Part shown: piece by piece, positions 1 through 5,773 of the stretch
Numbering within the stretch: the first letter of the stretch is position 1
Layout: the number at the start of each line of letters is the position of its first letter
From: Hyphomicrobiales bacterium
Lineage (GTDB): Bacteria; Pseudomonadota; Alphaproteobacteria; Rhizobiales; Beijerinckiaceae
Assembly (NCBI GenBank): GCA_028290595.1
Contig: JAQGJO010000127.1
Span: 1-6,177, forward strand
Direction of reading: 5' to 3'
DNA: 6,177 nt
Notes under the pieces: generated by a model
What the model was told of the DNA's origin: nothing
The model's input: only the letters and a program-made list of their open reading frames with translations
The model's database searches: none
Made by a program: the position numbers and the translations under genes

Positions 1-1
1 G

Positions 2-571
2 TCGATGGTCGACAGCAAGATCGTGCCGGCTCTGCACAAATGGGCGGCGCGCGATCCCGACCGTCCCAATGCCTATGGCCTGACGCGAACAGACCGGGTG
101 CGCATGCTGTTTGAAGACGACGGCGGCCGCTTCAACGACGAGAATGTGCTCGACCGCTATCAGTTGCTCTACGAAGCCGGCCTGGTTGAAGAAGCGCGTC
201 GCGATGGACGCGCCAGCCCGCTGATCGACGAGGCGGGGCCGCTCGGCGAACCGATGCGCGACGACCATCGCCGCATTCTGGCGACCGCCATGGGCCGGCT
301 GCGCGCCAAGATGACTTACCGGCCGGTGAGTTTCGAACTGATGGCGGAAAGTTTTACGCTGTCGGCGCTTCTACGCACCGCCGTAGCGCTGGAAGGCCGC
401 CGTCTGCACAAGCAGAACTTTCGCCGCTTCGTCGAGAATTCCGCCGTGGTCGAGGCGACCGGCGGCACCACCCACAGCACCGGCGGGCGGCCGGCGGCGC
501 TGTTTCGCTTCCGCCGCGAAGTTTTGCAGGAACGGCCGGCGCCGGGACTTCGGGTCGGCGTGCGCGGGTAG
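2..571 (+). CDS. NUDIX-related winged-helix transcriptional regulator (COG4111/NadQ-like), 5'-truncated
   Basis: This is the C-terminal part of a protein whose reading frame is open to the first base, so the start is outside the window. The ATG at 5 is probably an internal Met, because family members are roughly 300 residues or more and carry an N-terminal NUDIX-like domain missing here. Counting from that ATG (188 aa), residues 5-13 (KIVPALHKW) and 48-63 (VLDRYQLLYEAGLVEE) match the family's linker as I remember it. Residues about 88-172 form the winged-helix part, with HKQNFRRFVE (135-144) as the likely recognition-helix region and GRPAALFRFR (161-170) as the wing. Related proteins are annotated as NAD-metabolism regulators (NadQ in alphaproteobacteria, NrtR elsewhere) that bind DNA and sense a nucleotide through the NUDIX-like fold. 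The NAD link is inference, since no nad gene is in view. The gene lies 115 nt upstream of the CoA-transferase on the same strand. Family assignment is fairly sure; exact role is not. Confidence 0.75.
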   Translation, partial: SMVDSKIVPALHKWAARDPDRPNAYGLTRTDRVRMLFEDDGGRFNDENVLDRYQLLYEAGLVEEARRDGRASPLIDEAGPLGEPMRDDHRRILATAMGRLRAKMTYRPVSFELMAESFTLSALLRTAVALEGRRLHKQNFRRFVENSAVVEATGGTTHSTGGRPAALFRFRREVLQERPAPGLRVGVRG

Positions 572-572
572 C

Positions 573-615
573 GACGGTCCTGAGATTCCATTGAATTTCG
601 GCCGGATAGACCGTC
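573..615 (+). other. Inverted repeat in the 572-686 intergenic gap
   Basis: GACGGTC (573-579) and GACCGTC (609-615) form a perfect 7-bp inverted repeat separated by 29 nt, starting just after the stop codon of the regulator gene. It could be a weak terminator stem or an operator, but there is no T-tract and the loop is long. A 7-bp match of this spacing can also arise by chance in GC-rich DNA. A poor sigma70-like candidate (TTGAAT at 591-596, TCATAT at 614-619, 17-nt spacer) overlaps it. I treat both as suggestions only. Confidence 0.2.
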
Positions 616-686
616 ATATGGCGCCCGGCCGCGTCCTCCGATAGGAAGGGCCAAGATTTCACATCCAGACGGCTGCACCCGACATC

Positions 687-1862
687 ATGACCGGACCTCT
701 TGCTTCCATTCGCGTTCTTGAACTCGCCCGCATTCTCGCCGGTCCGTGGTGCGGCCAGTTGCTGGCGGATCTGGGCGCCGATGTGGTCAAGGTGGAGCGC
801 TCGGGCGCGGGAGACGACACCCGCCAATGGGGACCGCCCTTCGTCGAGGGCGCCGACGGCGAACCGATGGCCGCAGCCTATTTCTACGGCTGCAATCGCG
901 GCAAGCGCAGCATCGAAGCGGATTTCGAAACGCCGGAAGGCCAGGCGCTGGTGCGCAAGCTCGCCCTGCATGCCGATGTGATCATCGAGAATTTTAAGTT
1001 CGGCGGATTGAAGAAATATGGGCTCGACTACGAGAGCCTGAAACAGGTCAATCCGAAGCTCGTCTACTGCTCGATCACCGGCTTCGGCCAGACCGGCCCC
1101 TATGCGCCGCGCGCCGGCTATGACTTCCTGGTGCAGGGCATGGGCGGCGTGATGCACGCGACGGGCACGGAGGATGGACCACCGACGAAATCCGGCGTCG
1201 CCATCGCCGACATTTTCACCGGACTTTATGCGGCGAACGCCGTACAGGCCGCGCTCATCCGGCGGGCGGAGACGGGCGAAGGCGCCTTCATCGATTGCGC
1301 GCTACTCGATTCACAAGTGGCCGTTCTTGGCTATCAGGCGCTGAATTATTTCGTCTCCGACAAGGTCGGCAGCCGCATGGGCAATGCGCATCCCAATCTC
1401 GTGCCTTACGATGTGTTTCCCGTCGCCGACGGCGACATCATCATCGCCACGGGCAACGACGGACAGTTCCGCAAGCTGTGCGAGATTCTCGGCGAGCCTG
1501 GCCTTTCCAGCGATCCGCGTTTTCTTGCCAACAAGGATCGCGTGCAGCGCCGCGCCGAGCTGACCGATATCCTGCATGGGCTGACGCGAAAGTTCACGCG
1601 CGCCGATCTGCTGCCGAAACTCGATGCCGCCTCGGTGCCGGCAGGCCCGATCAATTCCATTGAAGATGTGTTTGCCGATCCGCAGGTCATTGCGCGCGGC
1701 ATGAGAGTCGATCGGCCCAATCCGCGCGCCAAGGGCGGCACGACACCTGGCGTCCGCTCGGCCATCGTCATCGATGGGCAACCAGCCGCGGCGGCGCGGC
1801 CGGCGCCTGATCTCGGCGAACACACGGCAGACGTTCTCAACGACAAGGCCTGGGGAGGCTAA
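687..1862 (+). CDS. CaiB/BaiF family class III CoA-transferase
   Basis: Class III CoA-transferases move CoA from a donor such as succinyl-CoA or formyl-CoA to a carboxylic acid in the cytoplasm, using an aspartate that forms an acyl-anhydride and then an aspartyl-CoA thioester. The 391-residue length is normal. The N-terminus has the family opening (LASIRVLELARILAGPW) and the CoA-binding stretch GADVVKVER (30-38), whose final Arg aligns by eye with Arg38 of formyl-CoA transferase. ENFKFG is at 101-106. The likely nucleophile is Asp175 in SGVAIADIFTG (169-179). GNDGQF (256-261) stands where true formyl-CoA transferases have a glycine-rich loop. VPAGPINSIEDVF (317-329) and LGEHTADVL (376-384) complete the C-terminal part. 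By eye it is closer to the succinyl-CoA:glutarate/SUGCT-like branch than to Frc. ATG 687 is the only usual start codon after the in-frame stop at 642-644, although no good ribosome binding site precedes it. It is the first gene of a two-gene unit with the ThDP enzyme. Substrate unknown. Confidence 0.93.
   Translation: MTGPLASIRVLELARILAGPWCGQLLADLGADVVKVERSGAGDDTRQWGPPFVEGADGEPMAAAYFYGCNRGKRSIEADFETPEGQALVRKLALHADVIIENFKFGGLKKYGLDYESLKQVNPKLVYCSITGFGQTGPYAPRAGYDFLVQGMGGVMHATGTEDGPPTKSGVAIADIFTGLYAANAVQAALIRRAETGEGAFIDCALLDSQVAVLGYQALNYFVSDKVGSRMGNAHPNLVPYDVFPVADGDIIIATGNDGQFRKLCEILGEPGLSSDPRFLANKDRVQRRAELTDILHGLTRKFTRADLLPKLDAASVPAGPINSIEDVFADPQVIARGMRVDRPNPRAKGGTTPGVRSAIVIDGQPAAAARPAPDLGEHTADVLNDKAWGG
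1853..1858 (+). promoter_or_regulatory. Shine-Dalgarno site fixing the GTG start of the ThDP enzyme
   Basis: GGGAGG lies inside the last codons of the CoA-transferase gene and ends 8 nt before the GTG at 1867. This spacing supports GTG 1867 over the ATG at 1774, which would overlap the upstream gene by 89 nt and add an Arg-rich leader foreign to the family. The 4-nt gap between stop and start suggests translational coupling. Confidence 0.75.
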
Positions 1863-1866
1863 GCCA

Positions 1867-3552
1867 GTGACAGCTACCAACGCCCGCACGGGCGCGCAGA
1901 TTCTTGTCGACCAGTTGACGATCCAGGGCGTCGAACATGTGTTCTGCGTGCCGGGCGAATCCTATCTCGCCGTGCTCGACGCCTTCTGCGACGCCAAGAT
2001 CGAGATCACCGTCTGCCGTCAGGAAGCGGGTGCCGGCATGATGGCCGACGCCTCGGCACGCCTGACCGGCCGACCCGGCGTCGTCTTCGTCACGCGCGGC
2101 CCCGGCGCAACCAATGCGGCCCATGCGATTCACATCGCCGAGCATGATTCCATTCCCCTCGTCATGTTCATCGGCCAGGTCGAGCGCGCCATGCTCGGGC
2201 GCGGCGCGTTTCAGGAAATGAATTTCGAAGCCTTCTTCGGCTCCACCGCGAAATGGGTGACGGAGATTCACGATCCGGCGCGCATTCCCGAAGTGGTGGC
2301 GCGCGCCTTCCATGTCGCCATGCAGGGACGCCCTGGCCCCGTCGTCATCTCGCTGCCTGAAGACATGCTGGTCGAGACGGCGAATGCTGCCGATGCGGCG
2401 AGGGTCGAGCCGGCGCATATTCATCCGGGCCTGGGCGAGATGTCGCGCCTGCGGGATATGCTGGCAAAGGCCAAACGTCCCATCGCCATCCTCGGCGGCA
2501 GCGACTGGTCAGATGAAGCCTGCAAGACGTTTCGCGATTTCGCAGAGACGTTCGATCTTCCTGTCGTCACCTCGTTTCGCCGCACCATGCTGTTTGATGC
2601 GGAACATGCGAACTATTGCGGCGAGTTGAGTCTGGGCGCTAATCCGGCATTGGTGAAGCGCATCACCGATGCCGACCTGGTGCTGCTGATCGGCGGACGC
2701 ATGGCGGAAGTGCCGTCGCAGGCCTATACGCTGTTCGACATCCCAATGCCGCGGCAGACACTCGTGCATGTGCATGCCGATGCAACGGAACTTGGCCGCG
2801 TCTATCAGGCGGCACTGGCGATCAATGCCACGCCGCAGGCATTCTGTGATGTGCTGCCGATGCTTGAAGACCTGAAAGAGATCCCGTGGCGCAGCGAGAC
2901 GAAAGCGGCGCGCGAGGCCTATCTTGCCTTCACCAGTCTCGATGCGAAGATTCCAGGCGACGTGCAGCTCAACGAAATCATGCTGTGGCTGCGCACCCGC
3001 CTGCCGGCCGATGCCATCGTCACCAATGGCGCGGGCAATTACGCCATCTGGGTCGGCCGCTATCTGCGCATCCGCCAGTTCGGCGGGCTGCTGGCGCCCG
3101 TGTCAGGCTCGATGGGCTATGGCCTGCCGGCAGCCGTCGGCGCCAAGCGCGTGCGCCCCGACCGCATGGTCGTCAGCTTTGCCGGCGATGGCTGTTTCCT
3201 GATGAACGGCCAGGAGTTCGCGACTGCTGTGCAATATAATTTGCCGATCGTCGTTATCGTTATCGACAACGGCATGTACGGCACGATCCGCATGCATCAG
3301 GAGCGCGAATATCCCGGCCGCGTTTCAGCGACCTTGCTCAACTCGCCCGATTTCGCTGCGCTCGCGCGAGGCTTCGGCGGCCATGGCGAGACCGTTGTTA
3401 AAACGGAAGAGTTCGTACCGGCGTTCGAACGCGCCGTCGCCTCCGGCAAGCCCGCCATCGTGCATGTGAAGATCGACCGCGAGGCGATTACACCGGCGAC
3501 GACGCTCACCGCAATCCGGCAGGCGGCGCTGAAAAGAGCTGAGACGAATTAG
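1867..3552 (+). CDS. Thiamine-diphosphate-dependent enzyme, acetolactate synthase-like
   Basis: With the GTG start the protein is 561 residues, the usual length for this family. Three domains follow in order. The N-terminal Pyr domain (about 8-170) has VPGESYLAVLDA near residue 28 and the catalytic Glu53 in CRQEAGAGMMADASARL. The central TPP_M domain (about 190-325) has LGGSDW (209-214) and GGRMAE (276-281). The C-terminal PP domain (about 380-530) has NGAGNY (387-392), SGSMGYGLPAA (413-423) and the Mg-ThDP motif GDG (440-442) with Asn468 after 25 residues. Such enzymes make or break C-C bonds next to a carbonyl. Segments such as FQEMNFEAFF and GRPGPVVISLP resemble acetolactate synthase. However, no regulatory small subunit follows, and the partner is a CoA-transferase, so biosynthetic IlvB is unlikely. 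It is less like oxalyl-CoA decarboxylase, and its CoA-binding residues cannot be judged by eye. Decarboxylase, lyase or synthase are all possible; substrate unknown. Confidence 0.93.
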   Translation: MTATNARTGAQILVDQLTIQGVEHVFCVPGESYLAVLDAFCDAKIEITVCRQEAGAGMMADASARLTGRPGVVFVTRGPGATNAAHAIHIAEHDSIPLVMFIGQVERAMLGRGAFQEMNFEAFFGSTAKWVTEIHDPARIPEVVARAFHVAMQGRPGPVVISLPEDMLVETANAADAARVEPAHIHPGLGEMSRLRDMLAKAKRPIAILGGSDWSDEACKTFRDFAETFDLPVVTSFRRTMLFDAEHANYCGELSLGANPALVKRITDADLVLLIGGRMAEVPSQAYTLFDIPMPRQTLVHVHADATELGRVYQAALAINATPQAFCDVLPMLEDLKEIPWRSETKAAREAYLAFTSLDAKIPGDVQLNEIMLWLRTRLPADAIVTNGAGNYAIWVGRYLRIRQFGGLLAPVSGSMGYGLPAAVGAKRVRPDRMVVSFAGDGCFLMNGQEFATAVQYNLPIVVIVIDNGMYGTIRMHQEREYPGRVSATLLNSPDFAALARGFGGHGETVVKTEEFVPAFERAVASGKPAIVHVKIDREAITPATTLTAIRQAALKRAETN

Positions 3553-3573
3553 GATTCAAACGACGCAAAGAAT

Positions 3574-3630
3574 CCAGAAGCCCTCATCCTGAGGAGGCGC
3601 GAAGCGCCGTCTCGAAGGACGGGGGCGTTG
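3574..3630 (+). repeat. Repeat A, left copy
   Basis: The first 23 nt (3574-3596) match the reverse complement of 3827-3849 exactly. Inside are two short hairpins in series: CCTCA-TCC-TGAGG (3582-3594) and GGCGC-GAA-GCGCC (3596-3608). They are followed by GTCTCGAAGG (3609-3618), which is also exact in the other copy. This is the familiar 'CTCATCCTGAGG...GTCTCGAAGG' intergenic repeat of Bradyrhizobium-like genomes, recognised from memory. Confidence 0.85.
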
Positions 3631-3643
3631 GGCGGCCACCTTG

Positions 3644-3693
3644 CCGTCATGGCCGGCGTTCTGCCGGCCATCCACGCCGAGACGTTGCGATAC
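3644..3693 (+). repeat. Repeat B, left copy, with 9-bp hairpin
   Basis: The 33-nt core (3644-3676) begins CCGTCATGG and ends CCATCCACG. It contains a perfect 9-bp stem, ATGGCCGGC (3649-3657) with GCCGGCCAT (3663-3671), around a 5-nt loop. The next 17 nt (3677-3693) match the other copy at 12 positions, so the repeat unit runs past the hairpin. Confidence 0.85.
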
Positions 3694-3727
3694 GGCTTCA
3701 GGAAAGACATCGGCCATATTTGCAGTG

Positions 3728-3777
3728 GCAGCGCAGCGTCACCGCGTGGATGCCCGCGACAAGCGCGGGCATGACGG
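3728..3777 (-). repeat. Repeat B', right copy (inverted), with 9-bp hairpin
   Basis: Read on the minus strand, the core (3745-3777) has the same ends as the left copy, CCGTCATG at one side and CATCCACG at the other. On the plus strand the stem is ATGCCCGCG (3750-3758) with CGCGGGCAT (3764-3772) around a 5-nt loop, again a perfect 9 bp. The stem bases differ from the left copy on both sides, so pairing is kept while the sequence changes. Confidence 0.85.
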
Positions 3778-3790
3778 AGAGGCCGCAGCG

Positions 3791-3849
3791 TGACGCCCTC
3801 GCCCTTCGAGACGCCTGCTTTGCAGGCTCCTCAGGATGAGGGCTTCTGG
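3791..3849 (-). repeat. Repeat A', right copy (inverted)
   Basis: This is the inverted partner of 3574-3630. It holds CCTCA-GGA-TGAGG (3829-3841) and the hairpin GCCTGC-TTT-GCAGGC (3813-3827). That second hairpin replaces GGCGC-GAA-GCGCC of the left copy with a different but still fully paired stem. CCTTCGAGAC (3803-3812) mirrors 3609-3618 exactly. Confidence 0.85.
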
Positions 3850-3858
3850 GACATGCTG

Positions 3859-5688
3859 CTACTCGCTCTTCTCCGTCCGCGCCGGCCGGCCCATGGCCTT
3901 GACCCGCGTCGACATGCGGATGGCCCGGCGCTCGCGGGCGCCGTCATTCTTGGGTTGAAGAAGCTTGCGATATTCATCGCGCTTGTCGTGAATGGACGCG
4001 ATCACCAGTCCCATCGGCACGCCGATATCGACGAGCACGGCTTCGGCGAGTTGCAGACTAGCCTCGATGGTTTCCGGCACCGCGTCGGTGGCGCCGATTT
4101 CGTAGAGATGGGTGGCATGATTGGCATCGCGCGCACGAGCGACGATGGTGAGATCGGCGCGCGCGTTATGCGCCACCTGGACGACCTGTTCCACGGCCTT
4201 CGGTGCATCCATCGTCACGACGACCCCACGTGCGGTGGCGATGCCGCATTTCATCAGGAAGTCCGGGCGGGTGGCGTCACCCCAATAGATTTTCTTGTCC
4301 TTGTCCCGTTCCCGCTCGCGCTGCACGAGGCGGGCGTCGTCATCGACGGCGATGTAAGGAATCTTGTGGCGGGACAGCATGTCGCCGACCAACGTACCGA
4401 CCCGGCCGTAGCCGACGATGATGACGCGCCCTTCCGCTTCTTCGTCGCCGGCTTCCAGGTTTTCGTTGACGACCTTGGGTTCGACCCTCGGCGGCGCCAG
4501 CCTGAAGGCGATCGCAGCGACAGCCGGAATGGCGACCATCGAGAGGGTCACGGCAAGCATGACCTGCGAGCCGGCGACCGACGCAATCGCACCTTCTGCA
4601 ACCGCTGCGCCGACCATCACGAAAGCGAACTCGCCACCCGGCCCGATCAGCAGCGCCGTCTCACGCGCCACCGCGTTCGATAATCCAACCATGCGGGCGA
4701 TGCCAAAGAGCAACGCCGCTTTGCCGGCGATCAGTGCGACCGCAAGGCCGATGGTCTGGACCGGCTGGCTGAAGACATAAGACAGATTGAGACCTGCGCC
4801 GATCGACACGAAAAACAGGCCGAGCAACAGGCCCTTGAATGGCTCGATGGTGACTTCGATTTCGCGGCGGAATTCCGTTTCCGCCAATAGAAGACCGGCG
4901 ATGAAGGCGCCCAGCGACATGGACAGACCGCCCAACGCCGTCGCCACACCAGTGCCGAGCACGACCAGCAGACAGGCGGCCATGAAGAATTCGGTCGAAC
5001 GCGCCGCCGCCACATGGTGGAACAGCGGACGCAGGATCAGACGGCCGAGGCCAACGATCACGCCCAGCGCCAGCATGGCCGGCACAATGGCCGAGATCAG
5101 GCCAAGGCCGACACTCGCATGGGCGCGCGGATCGAGCATGGCGACCATGAACAGGAACGGCGCCACCATCAGATCCTGGAACAACAGGATCGCGAATGTG
5201 GCGCGGCCGGCGCCGGTGTTCATGCGCCGCCACTCGGCCAGCACAGGCACGACAATGGCGGTGGACGACAGCGACAGTGCGCCGCCGATGATGGCGGCAG
5301 CAGGCGGCGCCTGGCCGAACCAGAACGCCACAAGCGCGATGGCGATGGCGGATATGAACACCTGCAGCGCGCCAAGCCCGAACACGAGCTTGCGCATACG
5401 TTTCAAGCGCTCGAACGACAGTTCGAGGCCGATCATGAAAAGCAGGAAGGTGACGCCGAGTTCGGAGACCTTGGCCAGGCCTTCGATGTCGGAGAGGCTG
5501 ATCGCGGCGATCCAGGGATGCAGATGGGCGAAACGGCCAAGCCCGTAAGGACCCAGAAGGAGGCCTGCGGCGATGAAGCCGAGCACAGGGCTGATCCGCA
5601 GCCGCCGGAACAGAGGAACCACGACGCCGGCGGTGACGAGAAACAGCAGCGTTTCCCGATAGTCAGCAATCTCTATGTGCGGTCCCAA
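3859..5688 (-). CDS. Kef-type monovalent cation:proton antiporter (CPA2) with C-terminal RCK/TrkA-N domain
   Basis: The 609-residue inner-membrane protein would exchange K+ (or Na+) for H+, as KefB/KefC do in protection from electrophiles and in pH and osmotic control. Residues about 12-397 are the exchanger domain with some 12 hydrophobic segments. Landmarks are GALSLSSTAIVVPVL (136-150), LFQDL (169-173) with the presumed ion-site Asp172, GAFIAGLLLAETEF (260-273), IEPFKGLLLGLFF (281-293) and GPGGEFAFV (349-357). The IEPFKG segment favours Kef over the YbaL branch. Residues about 421-540 are a Rossmann RCK_N domain with GYGRVG (426-431) and acidic AVDDD (447-451), which suggests nucleotide binding. 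The last 30 residues are basic and probably disordered. The start is TTG (5686-5688): an in-frame stop lies at 5704-5706 with no ATG or GTG between, and the Shine-Dalgarno site fits. No KefF/KefG-like accessory gene is in view. A TATATT at 5716-5721 (minus strand) might be a -10 box, but no clear -35 goes with it. Confidence 0.93.
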   Translation of the reverse strand: MGPHIEIADYRETLLFLVTAGVVVPLFRRLRISPVLGFIAAGLLLGPYGLGRFAHLHPWIAAISLSDIEGLAKVSELGVTFLLFMIGLELSFERLKRMRKLVFGLGALQVFISAIAIALVAFWFGQAPPAAAIIGGALSLSSTAIVVPVLAEWRRMNTGAGRATFAILLFQDLMVAPFLFMVAMLDPRAHASVGLGLISAIVPAMLALGVIVGLGRLILRPLFHHVAAARSTEFFMAACLLVVLGTGVATALGGLSMSLGAFIAGLLLAETEFRREIEVTIEPFKGLLLGLFFVSIGAGLNLSYVFSQPVQTIGLAVALIAGKAALLFGIARMVGLSNAVARETALLIGPGGEFAFVMVGAAVAEGAIASVAGSQVMLAVTLSMVAIPAVAAIAFRLAPPRVEPKVVNENLEAGDEEAEGRVIIVGYGRVGTLVGDMLSRHKIPYIAVDDDARLVQRERERDKDKKIYWGDATRPDFLMKCGIATARGVVVTMDAPKAVEQVVQVAHNARADLTIVARARDANHATHLYEIGATDAVPETIEASLQLAEAVLVDIGVPMGLVIASIHDKRDEYRKLLQPKNDGARERRAIRMSTRVKAMGRPARTEKSE

Positions 5689-5692
5689 CAGA

Positions 5693-5700
5693 TCCTTCCC
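5693..5700 (-). promoter_or_regulatory. Shine-Dalgarno site for the TTG-started antiporter
   Basis: On the minus strand GGGAAGGA ends 4 nt before the TTG at 5688. With the upstream in-frame stop at 5704-5706, it makes TTG the only reasonable start for the antiporter. Confidence 0.65.
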
Positions 5701-5773
5701 GATTTAAACACCGGGAATATAGGTACATGATTTCGATCGGATTGAAATGCGCCGAACGAAATCAGCATCGCTT

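Larger units (their letters stand above)
3574..3849. repeat. Nested inverted pair of two hairpin repeats (A-B-spacer-B'-A') between convergent genes
   Basis: This nearly fills the 306-bp gap between two genes that run toward each other. It has outer arms A (3574-3630) and A' (3791-3849) and inner arms B (3644-3693) and B' (3728-3777), each pair inverted about a centre near 3711. The 34-nt core between the inner arms shows nothing recognisable. The right arm ends 9 nt before the stop codon of the antiporter gene. I see no coding potential, no transposase and no target-site duplication at the ends. The arms resemble REP-like or MITE-like intergenic repeats of Bradyrhizobium and relatives. A likely effect here is to fold and stop transcription from both sides, although there are no U-tracts. 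Origin as a non-autonomous mobile unit is possible. Confidence 0.85.

Noticed and set aside
354..1157. 267-codon minus-strand open frame across the regulator and CoA-transferase genes
   Set aside because: It runs opposite two clear genes, has no family features, and is the usual by-product of high G/C third positions.
1774..1866. ATG 1774 as the start of the ThDP enzyme
   Set aside because: It would overlap the CoA-transferase gene and add 31 Arg/Thr-rich residues foreign to the family. GTG 1867 has a well-placed Shine-Dalgarno site.
1311..1889. Minus-strand open frames over the CoA-transferase 3' end and the gene junction
   Set aside because: Antisense to a conserved coding region, with no recognisable domain and no ribosome binding site examined that would favour them.
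3644..3777. Inner repeats as a short CRISPR array or attachment site
   Set aside because: There are only two copies, in opposite orientation, with no equal spacers and no integrase or cas gene nearby.
3790..4683. 297-codon plus-strand open frame opposite the antiporter
   Set aside because: It begins inside repeat A' and then lies antisense to the conserved RCK and membrane domains. Its His/Asp-rich composition is that of a shadow frame.
4787..5730. Two overlapping long plus-strand frames (4787-5548 and 5014-5730) opposite the antiporter
   Set aside because: Low-complexity Gln/Arg/Asp or Ser/Arg/Met-rich translations with no hydrophobic core; both are antisense to a well-supported membrane protein.
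5730..5748. ATTTC...GAAAT inverted repeat upstream of the antiporter
   Set aside because: Only 5 bp per arm in an AT-richer stretch; easily due to chance and without a matching promoter layout.
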